From a virus: DNA of 23,428 nucleotides. Shown here piece by piece: positions 1-8,947 of this stretch; the stretch's first letter is position 1; every line of letters begins with the position of its first letter. The notes under the pieces are model-generated. The model had not been told where the DNA came from. It did no database searches and worked only from the letters and a program-made list of their open reading frames with translations. The DNA is taken from IMG/VR virus record IMGVR_UViG_3300025168_000694, positions 1 to 23,428 of that record. One strand, 5' to 3'. A program made the translations under genes and the position numbers.

Positions 1-2
1 CT

Positions 3-3000
3 GAAGATACTAACGTCATAGTAATTGATTTGAAACAAGCCGCTACTGATGATACAAACAGCAAAACATACAATCTTGGTACTGAAGAAGCAACAAGGTT
101 GATTGCAGCCAAGATAAACAGCCGTAGAGTCAAACAGGTAGGCGAGCATAGCGTAACACGATACTTACGAGCAAGATACGTTAGAATGTCAGGAAAGCCT
201 ACACATACAGGTACTGCTACAATTGCTAAGGATGCTAATACTTTGCGAGTTCAATGGGATGGGGCTTACAAACATGGTTATCCTTCTGATTTACCCCAAA
301 CAGGAACATTATCCTATACTGATGGAAATCATACAGGATTGTCTTTATCCTATACTGCAATAACCCCTGTAAGGTATGGTGCAAGAAAATATTTAGGGAA
401 AACTTACGATCAAACATCATTTGCAGATTTTACAATAACAGGAACGCTACAATCACAAATACTACAAACTCAAGTTCACATTGTAGATAATTCAAATTCT
501 TTCCCTGATGAACTTTCAAGCGCAACAATCACAATTGCAGGTGAACCTGCAAAACACACCATTGTATTATCGTGGGAAGCAACAACGCCTAACTCGGCAG
601 GTGGTTATTGGGCTGCTGCTAATGGTAGCCCTGTAATTCAAGGTCTTGGAACATCTATCCCAATATGGAAACTAACAGCAAAACCGATGGATGGCGGCAA
701 CATGAGCCTACCTGCAACAAACTACGATTCAAGAGGTTCTACGGCTGTTGCCCATACTACGGGGCATGGGTATGTTCGATTTAGTGTAGAAGGACTCAAT
801 TCGTGCAACATGGCAGATATGCCACCACCTGACTATACAGTAACCTCACCATCTATTGCCGCTATTACCGAAGCGAACCCCGATACCCCTGCTTCGGGAA
901 CATCAGGAGATGTGAAACTTACCGAATTAGAATATGGCACTACTTTGAATGCATCAACAGGAGATGTGTTTCACTTGAAGAGTGGATATAGAGCAACTGC
1001 AACTTCTCAATCAACATATAGTCGAGATAATTTATCTCATATGACATATGGTACTAACTTTTTGACGAAGGGAATTGACGGTACGGGCGATATTAATGTT
1101 CCTCGACCCATATTCTCGACTAAGACCCTCAATAGTTCTCGTGTGAAGGGGCTACAAATCAGTAATGAGCATATGGTATTTGATGACATTCAAACAACAG
1201 ATGACGCAGGGAACATATTAACTCTAACAGGAGACTCACCTTTGGGTGTGGTAATCAAAGATTTCATAGTTCAAAATACACGAGAAGATCCTAAAACAGG
1301 TGAAGAAATCACAGGGCCATCATCTCCCGATGGGAAATTAGAACCTAATTTGAGACTAGAATTACCCGACCCGAAGAAGATACCGGGCGAAATTTTCGTT
1401 AGAAGCGGCCATGATCGTGTTCAAGCGTGGTCTAACATGACGTGGGGGCTAGGAGGTCTAACAGCCCCTGACCCTCGTTCTAGCGGTGTTTTAGAGGCAT
1501 CAGGGGGTGCTTCACAGTTTGATACCCATGACCGTATGCTAGTTTTCCATTGTCAAAGGCTATTGCACCCCGACATGGCTACGAAACAGGGTCTGACCCC
1601 CCACACTACCGCAGGGGCTGTTCCTAGCGGCTCTACACGCCTCTATGCGGCTCATAGGATAACAGACCACGCTGAGAGGGGTTCGGTGCTTACACAGACG
1701 AACAACGGCACAGCAACGGGCTATCCCTTCCCTCACCATAGGATTCGCTTTGGTAGGCAAGGGCATTCATTCGTTACTCCAATGACTCAAAGAGGAACGC
1801 CTATTGCTATGAGAAGGCAATTACATAGAAGTCATGGTTCATCGTATTCCTTGCTTTTTGAAGCAGAAACGGAACATAAGCACTTTGGATTCGGTTCGGG
1901 CAAGAGTTCTAATTCAGCATCTGTTTTTGAGTTAGATACGCTTGAAGTTAAGGATGAATCCAATTACGAAGCCAATGGTTCATTCTCATCTGAGGGCTTG
2001 CCATTGTCAGAAATGGATGGATTTAGAATCCCTGACATAAGAACAAACAACAGTATCACTCAAAACAGCAGTTTTGACTATCTTATTGCACCCGGACAGG
2101 AACATACAGCAACAACAGGTGCAGGTCATTTGGTAAGAACAGGCACTTTGAGTCGCACAACTACTACAAATTCAGGCCCAACTAGGCTTACTTTGACCTC
2201 TAATTTGACAGGTGGAAGCCGTTATAACACCGCAAGTGAGTTTTTGGTGAACGGATTTATCCTCGGAGACTACTCTTTGTCAGGAAGTAGGCCATTTGCC
2301 CCAATAATTAGCGAAGGATCTGCTGCTTATTTCGTGTCAGGATTAGAAGAAGGGGTCTTAGTACCCCGTTCAGGAACAGAATTGGCAACTGTTCCCCCGC
2401 TTCTTTGCCACGACCCTGAATATCTAAATATGGCCGTTACAACGCCCAACGCTGATGGTATAACCGCTACTTTTGGTGATTTTGCACTACTAAAAAAGGA
2501 AAATACAGGCACAGGTTGTGTACCGGATGCCTTCCTATGCAATTGGCTTGCTGAGTATAGCCACCCTGCACTACTTGGAACAAGCCGAGAACACTTCATG
2601 ACCTTCAGATATAGAGAGGCGGGTGCGCCTCGTGCCTACAACTACCCCCCCACAAAGGGGTTGTTCCTCCGTAACCACTCTAACCCCTCTAGTGCAGGTG
2701 TGGCAATTGCTGCCGAACCCTTTGAGAGAATATATGTAAATCAATGGTTACAGAACTATGGATACAATGGATTGAACGCAGGTGGGCATGGAGATATAGT
2801 CGGCCTTAAGTCAGCCAACGCTGTTCTTATGGGTCATACTACTGTTAGAGAGCCACAAGGTACTATGAGACTACCCTCCGAGTATGAGAATATAAGACAT
2901 ACAAGAGGTGAAGGTATAGGAGATAGTATCAACCCTGAGAAACTAAGTGGTACTATATCTTATGATGTGGACAATGATAGTGTTTCTTTCACGAAATATA

Positions 3001-6000
3001 TTACAACTCTTGATAATATGGTCGGATATGATTACGGTAGGAGACTACCTGTAAGGGCATGGGGATTCAGAACAGGATCTGATGCCCTAGATATGTTAGC
3101 GGGCGACCCAAATGAGAATACTAGCGCACAACAACCGATATATGGGAAAGGTCGTTTTGATGGGGGTATTCACGATTCAATGAATAAATTGCCAAATGTA
3201 ACTACACACGGCGACTCTTGGGCATTCCCGGCTGATTACAACGGAGTAGAGAGAACCATGCCAATTGGAGTAATTCTTACAGACCATACAGCAGAAGCCA
3301 CGCCATTCGCTAGTATCGTTAGAAGAAGTAATTCAAGACCTTTGCAATCCGAACAGAAAATAGGTATTGGTTCGACTCTTGGACACGAATCATTGGGATT
3401 AGTAAAACCTACGGCAATGGCGGCAGGTAATTGGGAATCAAAGATTGACCCAAATGCTGCATCAACATTACCGTTAAAGGCTATACCAATGAATAAAGGT
3501 TCAGATCCATTTATTGATTTAACACAATATACGGGTTCATCTTCATACGCTCAAGCCAATTCTCAATCAGCAGTAAGTTCTACTCAATTTGGTGTTAGTG
3601 GCGGATTCTATCATCTTAGAGGCAATGCTTTGCATACCAACGCATCTGCAATAGACCATTCTAATACCTCAAATGTTCACTATCCTACAAGTGGTTGGGG
3701 AATAGGTACACATTCTAATTCAACAATTACAAGTCTATTACCTATACCACTATCTGAAGTATCAGACCATAGACAAGTGCAATCAAGAACCGAACCAAGA
3801 TTAGGATTTGTTATTGAAACAGAAAATGAGCGTCAGACAAATAAGAACATAGAATATGCGATTACATCCACTAAAGCAGCATCCTTGCATAGCGATTTAA
3901 TTTTAGGGCAACATTTCCCCGTAATGCCATCATGGTCTGTAAACACAAAATTCACTACACATAACATGACAGTCAATCCGAGCAGTCCAACAAGTCAGTC
4001 TATATCTAATCCTTACACTTTGCCAACATGGAGTCCTGATTCAAAAACAGATAAAGGAGATGGCGGTCAAGGAGTAGCCTCTCTTGCAATATCAAATGCA
4101 GGTACAGGATATACAGCAGGTAATCTAACAGCAACAGGTGGCGGTAGCGATGGTTCAGGATTTTCAGGAACATACACCATAAATCCTTTACGCAACATAA
4201 CTGCATTTAACATAATAGGCGGTATTATTTCAGGTGGGGGTTTGAGCAATAGCGGTGGTAATGGTACATGGACTACAAATGCCGGTGGTGGTTCTAATGC
4301 AGCAGGTACGTTTAGTTACATAAAAGGTCAAAGTGGTTTTGAAATTTCAGCAACAGCAGTAACCAATCAAGGAACAGGATATACTTCGCAACCCGAACCA
4401 CTAATTGCAAATATTGGCGGCCAACCCGTAGATGTAGGGGGTTTAGAATATTCTTTTACAATCAATACGACTACCGGCTCAATAGCAGCAGTTAGCATTA
4501 CTAACTCAGGAACAGGATATGCTTCTGCACCCACCATTGTAATGTCCAATGCGGGTTCTAGCGGAGTAGTAACTGCTACTTTAGTTACGGTATCAAACTC
4601 ACCACCTATCATAGCAGCAAAGACCCATGCTAAGGATATATGGTCTGTTAGAGGTTCAGCAGATTTACCCCCGTGGGGCGGAACATACATACTGCGTAAA
4701 ACATATTTGAACAGATTAGAAGAAGGCTCTCTATCTACTGAAATAGAAGGAATAGGCGGTAACGCAACAACCTCAAATCAAAGGCGAAAAGAAATTGATT
4801 ACTTTGTTAGACCTGTTCGCCCATTAAAATTGTATGGCTTTGCTTCAGACTTATTGCAAGATGGTTGGTTAGCAGGTGCAAGATCATCAACAGGTGATTC
4901 AAATTATGAATATCAACCATTTACAAGAGATAACAGATATGGTGTATTTGAGGCTAATTTAGAAGAGACATTAGGAAATACTGATTTTGTTACAGCAGCA
5001 GAAGGTGCATTTAGTATGGCATATCCTGATGCAAACGAACATGACGTAGTATATCATTTAACGCCAAGTGCGTCTATGTTGCAATTTTTCAAATCCGATG
5101 CTGCAAGAAAAACTATTGATGGTAATTTCAATCCTGAGATAGAAGCAAGATATTCTCAAACCACGCATCCGGGTGGTGGTGAAGTAATTCATCAATCACA
5201 AGTAAAATACATCAATAATGGTACAGGGATAGGTGGAGACTTTGTTAAACATACAACACCTGAAGGTATATCTTATACTCAAATGGATACCTCTATGAGG
5301 CTATTCCCTCAATTCAAAGTAGCAGATCATTTCAGCACTAACATAGTGCTTGAGGATGCAAGCCTATTGCCATCGGCAGGAACACTATTCTTAGTAGGTA
5401 AGAGAGAAATACACTACACAGGCAAAACCAAAAACAAACTTACAGGAGTTACAAACAGCACCGGAGTTAGTGATTTAACAGGAGAAATTCTAAGATATTA
5501 TTCTAGCAATGCATCTGATTCAAGCACACCATCTACTCTATCAGATATACGACCTTTGACTATACCTCATCTCATAGCACCTACGTTTGTAGATAATACA
5601 ATTACATTATCTAAACAAGTATCTGCACTATGGAATAGATATGATGTTACACAAGATGCAGTAAAGCAAACGACACTCTCATTTAGAGGACTGTTAGAAT
5701 ATGACCCTACTGACTTTATGATGATTAATCAAAAACCAATGATAATTGAAAATGGTAAAACTTCAGCAAGAATCAAAACATCTAACTCTAGCATTAGAGA
5801 ATTAAGATTTGATGGAAAGGAATTGACGAGTAGTTATTTCCCTCCATATTTGTTTGATTCAAAAGGATTTAGTCTTAGAATAGCCGGATTAGACAAAGAA
5901 GAACAATCTTCGTCATTACTATTTCGTAATATAAAATCAGATAGTCTTGTTGATGCAGGATTAGAAGAAGGAGAGATTTTAATGGGTCAGAAAGGATTTG

Positions 6001-7025
6001 TTGGAATAAGGACAAGCGATGCTGCTTTGATGTTATTAGACGATAGCGGTTCAGAATTAGCAGGATTCAATGTAACCCCTAGTAATTCTTTGTTAGCAAA
6101 AGATAGAGAAGTCTCTTCGACAATAAATGCCCACCCGTCATTGAGATTGATTAACGATCACTCATCTTTATTTACTGCTAGAAAAACTAGAGGATTGAAC
6201 ATTATGGAAATTATTCGCAATCTCACTCAAATTGATGGTAAGCAATTAGTAAATGAAAAGAATGGCTCATTAGTATATTCTTCAGCATCATTCATTAATA
6301 GAGGTTCTAACTTGGGATTAGGTAGTGGCATACAAAGTGTTAGTGCTAGTAAGATGTATGATTCTCCAAATGAAATAGTTGTTGTTGGAGATTCTATGGC
6401 TTCTAACGAAAGAGTATTTGTCGTAGTTAAAGATTTAGAGAAAATGAAAATGAATGCCAACAGGGGTTCAGAAAGCAACCTTGTGAGGACACTAAGACAA
6501 GAGATACCGGGCTTGAAAACAAACAATGAGGCATTAAAATTAGCAAAATCAATATTGTCTCGTGCAGAAAATGGCGCACCATTGATTAATATTAACGGTG
6601 CTTTGAAAGCCTCATCAATTCAACCCGGAGAAATTGTTACATTGAACCTACCGACACACGGTATAACAGGAGAATTTGTCGTTTTTGAAGCAGAACACAA
6701 CTATTCTAATTTAACAAGCAATTTCGTTATAGCACAATATGACAAAGGAATTGAAGGTTTAATTTCAGACATACAAGCCGTATCGGGTAATAGTGAACCA
6801 TTAGATGAACAAGCAGGAAGTGTAGTGGATCTTGTTGAAGTTTCGCTTAGTAGTAATATCGAAGTTATAGCAGTTCATAGGATATATGTTCGTAATGTAA
6901 ACAATGTCGGATTCATTATTGGGGCGAAACACACTAATGGGATGGGTAAGATAGGAGTTCGTGATGGCAACAAGCGGGCAAGGCAGATTGGCACTAGCAA
7001 AGGAATATTCTACGAGGTGAAATGA
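3..7025 (+). CDS. Giant tail/adhesin protein with C-terminal tail-hub-like region (5' end outside window)
   Basis: The frame is open to the left edge: nine codons reading EDTNVIVID precede a TTG at 30, so the true start lies outside and at least 2,340 residues are encoded. Most of the protein is Gly/Ser/Thr/Asn-rich and beta-like, as in virion fibre proteins, and no transmembrane segment is evident. Roughly residues 1,350-1,530 carry three GTGY repeats. The last 350 residues or so look like a tail-hub (late-control-D/gp27-like) module: a GLNIMEIIRNL stretch, VVVGDS, a helix with NNEALKLAKSIL, then PGEIVTLNLPTHGITGEFVV and an AEH step. The hub call rests on remembered family patterns, not an alignment. 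The stop overlaps the next start as ATGA. A segment around 1,400-1,750 is much richer in G+C than the rest. The likely role is the tail tip plus host-recognition surface of the virion. That it is a structural protein is fairly sure; the exact position in the virion is not. Confidence 0.72.
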   Translation, partial: EDTNVIVIDLKQAATDDTNSKTYNLGTEEATRLIAAKINSRRVKQVGEHSVTRYLRARYVRMSGKPTHTGTATIAKDANTLRVQWDGAYKHGYPSDLPQTGTLSYTDGNHTGLSLSYTAITPVRYGARKYLGKTYDQTSFADFTITGTLQSQILQTQVHIVDNSNSFPDELSSATITIAGEPAKHTIVLSWEATTPNSAGGYWAAANGSPVIQGLGTSIPIWKLTAKPMDGGNMSLPATNYDSRGSTAVAHTTGHGYVRFSVEGLNSCNMADMPPPDYTVTSPSIAAITEANPDTPASGTSGDVKLTELEYGTTLNASTGDVFHLKSGYRATATSQSTYSRDNLSHMTYGTNFLTKGIDGTGDINVPRPIFSTKTLNSSRVKGLQISNEHMVFDDIQTTDDAGNILTLTGDSPLGVVIKDFIVQNTREDPKTGEEITGPSSPDGKLEPNLRLELPDPKKIPGEIFVRSGHDRVQAWSNMTWGLGGLTAPDPRSSGVLEASGGASQFDTHDRMLVFHCQRLLHPDMATKQGLTPHTTAGAVPSGSTRLYAAHRITDHAERGSVLTQTNNGTATGYPFPHHRIRFGRQGHSFVTPMTQRGTPIAMRRQLHRSHGSSYSLLFEAETEHKHFGFGSGKSSNSASVFELDTLEVKDESNYEANGSFSSEGLPLSEMDGFRIPDIRTNNSITQNSSFDYLIAPGQEHTATTGAGHLVRTGTLSRTTTTNSGPTRLTLTSNLTGGSRYNTASEFLVNGFILGDYSLSGSRPFAPIISEGSAAYFVSGLEEGVLVPRSGTELATVPPLLCHDPEYLNMAVTTPNADGITATFGDFALLKKENTGTGCVPDAFLCNWLAEYSHPALLGTSREHFMTFRYREAGAPRAYNYPPTKGLFLRNHSNPSSAGVAIAAEPFERIYVNQWLQNYGYNGLNAGGHGDIVGLKSANAVLMGHTTVREPQGTMRLPSEYENIRHTRGEGIGDSINPEKLSGTISYDVDNDSVSFTKYITTLDNMVGYDYGRRLPVRAWGFRTGSDALDMLAGDPNENTSAQQPIYGKGRFDGGIHDSMNKLPNVTTHGDSWAFPADYNGVERTMPIGVILTDHTAEATPFASIVRRSNSRPLQSEQKIGIGSTLGHESLGLVKPTAMAAGNWESKIDPNAASTLPLKAIPMNKGSDPFIDLTQYTGSSSYAQANSQSAVSSTQFGVSGGFYHLRGNALHTNASAIDHSNTSNVHYPTSGWGIGTHSNSTITSLLPIPLSEVSDHRQVQSRTEPRLGFVIETENERQTNKNIEYAITSTKAASLHSDLILGQHFPVMPSWSVNTKFTTHNMTVNPSSPTSQSISNPYTLPTWSPDSKTDKGDGGQGVASLAISNAGTGYTAGNLTATGGGSDGSGFSGTYTINPLRNITAFNIIGGIISGGGLSNSGGNGTWTTNAGGGSNAAGTFSYIKGQSGFEISATAVTNQGTGYTSQPEPLIANIGGQPVDVGGLEYSFTINTTTGSIAAVSITNSGTGYASAPTIVMSNAGSSGVVTATLVTVSNSPPIIAAKTHAKDIWSVRGSADLPPWGGTYILRKTYLNRLEEGSLSTEIEGIGGNATTSNQRRKEIDYFVRPVRPLKLYGFASDLLQDGWLAGARSSTGDSNYEYQPFTRDNRYGVFEANLEETLGNTDFVTAAEGAFSMAYPDANEHDVVYHLTPSASMLQFFKSDAARKTIDGNFNPEIEARYSQTTHPGGGEVIHQSQVKYINNGTGIGGDFVKHTTPEGISYTQMDTSMRLFPQFKVADHFSTNIVLEDASLLPSAGTLFLVGKREIHYTGKTKNKLTGVTNSTGVSDLTGEILRYYSSNASDSSTPSTLSDIRPLTIPHLIAPTFVDNTITLSKQVSALWNRYDVTQDAVKQTTLSFRGLLEYDPTDFMMINQKPMIIENGKTSARIKTSNSSIRELRFDGKELTSSYFPPYLFDSKGFSLRIAGLDKEEQSSSLLFRNIKSDSLVDAGLEEGEILMGQKGFVGIRTSDAALMLLDDSGSELAGFNVTPSNSLLAKDREVSSTINAHPSLRLINDHSSLFTARKTRGLNIMEIIRNLTQIDGKQLVNEKNGSLVYSSASFINRGSNLGLGSGIQSVSASKMYDSPNEIVVVGDSMASNERVFVVVKDLEKMKMNANRGSESNLVRTLRQEIPGLKTNNEALKLAKSILSRAENGAPLININGALKASSIQPGEIVTLNLPTHGITGEFVVFEAEHNYSNLTSNFVIAQYDKGIEGLISDIQAVSGNSEPLDEQAGSVVDLVEVSLSSNIEVIAVHRIYVRNVNNVGFIIGAKHTNGMGKIGVRDGNKRARQIGTSKGIFYEVK
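4074..4560 (+). repeat. Three GTGY-type repeats inside the giant tail protein
   Basis: Three copies of a short unit, [ST]xxxTNxGTGY followed by a small-residue/Pro stretch, occur near 4074-4145, 4345-4425 and 4480-4560. The protein cores read ISNAGTGYTAG, VTNQGTGYTSQP and ITNSGTGYASAP. The DNA is also alike, with ggaacaggatat or ggtacaggatat in each. Gly-rich runs (GGGSDGSG, NAGGGSNAAG) fill the gaps. Units like this are common in fibre proteins of environmental phages and probably form short beta elements. Confidence 0.65.
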
Positions 7026-7366
7026 TGCCGGTTCTTGATTCATTAAAAGCGGCACTAACCGATCATCTATCCACGTTAGTAACACGCATGACTCTCGGCT
7101 CAAGCGGTGGTGATGCCTCAAGTAGAGATGGGGGGGCAGGTACTCCGCAGATTACAGTATCACCTCAAGTTACAAAGATAGATGATAGAACAATAGCAGT
7201 AACTGCTAGTTTCAATACCCAACAAACATCATCTCAAGCAATTAAAGAAATAGCGTTACATGGAGATACTGCATTAGATACTCCTGCATACCGAGCAACA
7301 TTTTTACCAATTACAAAAGATAGCACAAACGAAGTTCGTGTTGATGTATTAATGGAGATTAGATAA
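7022..7366 (+). CDS. Small tail/baseplate-associated protein, 114 aa
   Basis: The start is ATG at 7022, overlapping the stop of the giant tail gene by four bases (ATGA). A GAGGTGA ribosome site sits just upstream, so translation is probably coupled. The N-terminal 30 residues form a helix (LDSLKAALTDHLSTLVTRMTLG). A Gly/Ser/Asp-rich linker (GSSGGDASSRDGGAG) follows, then a beta-rich domain with FNTQQTSSQAIKEIALHG and FLPITKDSTNEVRVDVLMEIR. The ending, a Thr/Lys-Asp turn followed by an alternating strand, resembles small fibre-attachment or baseplate proteins of tailed phages. I do not recognise the family with certainty. Position between a tail-hub-like gene and another beta-rich gene supports a virion role. 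Confidence 0.7.
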   Translation: MMPVLDSLKAALTDHLSTLVTRMTLGSSGGDASSRDGGAGTPQITVSPQVTKIDDRTIAVTASFNTQQTSSQAIKEIALHGDTALDTPAYRATFLPITKDSTNEVRVDVLMEIR

Positions 7367-7367
7367 T

Positions 7368-8477
7368 ATGGCGGGAATAGGTCAAGGACATGAAACAGCA
7401 AGCGCAGGGCATCAAACAGATGGATTAAGAGATACAGATGTATTGTCAAGTCCGACATTAACTAATTTTAATGAAAGAGGTTTGATGAATGGTGTCGTAC
7501 CAATCACCACTAACAAATATAGTGATACAGCAAGAAACACTCAAACAACATTAAATTGCGCTTGTTCTATATCTAGCAATCAGTCTATTGTCATAGCAGC
7601 AGGTACGATACTTGTTGATGGAATATTCTATTCATTGACCGAACAAACAATCAATGTAACAAGTAATTCTCATGCTTCAACAGGTGTATATCGTTTACAT
7701 AGCGGTAATGCACCATCCTTATCAGGAACGAATGAAGCAATACTGTTAGTATATTTTGACCCATTAGTTTCAGGAAAAATTGGATTTACTTATGGTTCTA
7801 ATCAAGATGTATCAGGTGGGGCATACCCTCAAAGTCCGTCAGGACATCTTGTAAGACAAACAATAGTATTAGCATCAGCAAGATTACATTATAGTAGTAA
7901 TGAGATAAGGATTGCATCTCTTGAAGATAAGAGAGTTTTCGTAAGACCCGGTCCTATGCCATTCTCTTCTTTGATTAATGCGGCAGGTAATGCAACAATG
8001 CCTACTAATACATTTATTTCAGGAGATGCAACTGCGAGTTTACCAATTACAGATTTAGGATTTTTGTTTGCTCGTGATCCTGTTGGGCTTGGTTCATATG
8101 CAGACGGTAGAGGCGGTACACATCTTTTCTATCAATCTGATTTAAGGATTAATCAATCGGGAATGGGCGGGGCTTATCAGATAACCCCAACTCATAGACA
8201 ATCAATCAAGACCGATACCTATGTTGGTTCTCAGAAGAACATTACATTAGCATACACACCTTTAGAATCTCAAGATGAAGCAACTACGAGAATGATTGAA
8301 GTAATCATGTATAAAACAGGAAAACCAAGATTCATTGCAGTTCTTATTCAAGGTTTAGATTATACTGTTGCTGATAATGTAGTAACTCTTCTTGCTAGTT
8401 TAAGTTATACAGGCACACCAACTCATGTCAAGATTACATATACTCATGCAGGTCATACAGGTGATGTATCTCCATGA
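7368..8477 (+). CDS. Baseplate/tail-fibre-like structural protein, 369 aa
   Basis: The ATG lies one base after the previous stop, with a GGAG motif upstream. The protein has few charged residues, is rich in Ser/Thr/Asn/Gly and has no signal peptide or membrane segment. The first 100 residues include VIAAGTILVDGIFYSLTEQT, a pattern seen in phage baseplate and fibre-attachment proteins where a small beta domain binds the tail. Middle sections (YFDPLVSGKIGFTYGS, ARLHYSSNEIRIASLEDKRV) continue as beta strands. The C-terminal 90 residues (KNITLAYTPLESQDEATTRMIEVIMYKTGK, then DYTVADNVVTLLASLSYTGTP) look like a beta-sandwich tip domain. The role is inferred to be tail tip or receptor binding. It could equally be a minor virion protein. 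Confidence 0.7.
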   Translation: MAGIGQGHETASAGHQTDGLRDTDVLSSPTLTNFNERGLMNGVVPITTNKYSDTARNTQTTLNCACSISSNQSIVIAAGTILVDGIFYSLTEQTINVTSNSHASTGVYRLHSGNAPSLSGTNEAILLVYFDPLVSGKIGFTYGSNQDVSGGAYPQSPSGHLVRQTIVLASARLHYSSNEIRIASLEDKRVFVRPGPMPFSSLINAAGNATMPTNTFISGDATASLPITDLGFLFARDPVGLGSYADGRGGTHLFYQSDLRINQSGMGGAYQITPTHRQSIKTDTYVGSQKNITLAYTPLESQDEATTRMIEVIMYKTGKPRFIAVLIQGLDYTVADNVVTLLASLSYTGTPTHVKITYTHAGHTGDVSP

Positions 8478-8659
8478 AGCATTACCGAGATAAGATTAGT
8501 CAAGATTGTCCTAAATGCAAACATAGGATTCTTGCTATTCGTATCAATGGTTTTTATGCCGGTTCAAGAGATAGAATCTTTTTATGGGAATGTCCTTTGT
8601 GTTCATCTGTATGGAAGAAGGCCAAGCCCCGGCTTAAACCAATGAAGGTGGAACAATGA
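8474..8659 (+). CDS. Zinc-ribbon protein, 61 aa
   Basis: The ATG overlaps the stop of the upstream tail gene as ATGA, with GGTGATG a few bases upstream. Two CxxC knuckles, C12-P-K-C15 and C40-P-L-C43, are separated by 24 residues with two predicted strands, which is the layout of a classic zinc ribbon. The C-terminal tail (KKAKPRLKPMK) is basic. Such ribbons bind nucleic acid or mediate protein contacts. It is odd to find one at the end of a structural operon. Its neighbour is even more basic, so the pair may deal with packaged DNA or with regulation of the late block. The precise function is unknown. Confidence 0.75.
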   Translation: MKHYRDKISQDCPKCKHRILAIRINGFYAGSRDRIFLWECPLCSSVWKKAKPRLKPMKVEQ

Positions 8660-8919
8660 ACGATGAACTTTTTGAACACATTTGGGCTATGGTTAAAAAT
8701 GAACAAAAGGCAAAAGGCAGGTTCAAAGGATATTCAAAAAACACAATTAGTGATAGGCCAACAAAAGCAGGTAAGGCAAGAGCATGGGGTCAAAGCCGTA
8801 AAGTAAAGCGCGGAAGAACACGAAAAAGATATGCACGAAATAAATCAAGAGGCAATGTAAGACCTAAATTTAGAAGGCAATTAGGTGCGGGGCAAGAACG
8901 TAAAGAAACAAAGAGATGA
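8656..8919 (+). CDS. Highly basic small protein, 87 aa, possible DNA-binding virion protein
   Basis: The start overlaps the zinc-ribbon stop as ATGA, with AAGGTGGA upstream. By hand count 29 of 87 residues are Lys or Arg, and acidic residues are concentrated in the first 16. The N-terminal 20 residues (NDELFEHIWAMVKNEQ) can form an amphipathic helix. The rest is low-complexity and Arg/Lys-rich (RKVKRGRTRKRYARNKSRGN), with no hydrophobic core. This suggests a nucleic-acid-binding tail that may be disordered alone, as in DNA-condensing or scaffold-like viral proteins. It is the last rightward gene, and its stop abuts the stop of the opposing operon with no spacer. I do not recognise a family. 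Confidence 0.68.
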   Translation: MNDELFEHIWAMVKNEQKAKGRFKGYSKNTISDRPTKAGKARAWGQSRKVKRGRTRKRYARNKSRGNVRPKFRRQLGAGQERKETKR

Positions 8920-8947
8920 TTATTCTTCTTCCTTTAAGTCTTTTAAT
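8891..8947. terminator. Possible bidirectional T-rich termination zone at the convergent junction
   Basis: The rightward block stops at 8919 and the leftward block stops at 8920. Just after the rightward stop the plus strand is T/C-rich (ttattcttcttcctttaag, then tcttttaatt). Just after the leftward stop the minus strand is also T/C-rich (tcatctctttgtttctttac). Archaeal RNA polymerase terminates at T-runs in the non-template strand without needing a hairpin, so both transcripts could end within the opposing coding sequence. I see no hairpin here. This is inference from composition only. Confidence 0.35.

Noticed and set aside
4074-4560. Tandem DNA repeat or mobile element
   Set aside because: The repeated units are short, diverged and in frame within one protein, so they are protein repeats and not a mobile element.
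4006-4690. Several minus-strand frames opposite the GTGY repeats
   Set aside because: They are rich in Pro/Val/Leu as complements of Gly/Asn/Thr codons, lack ribosome sites and lie inside a convincing gene.
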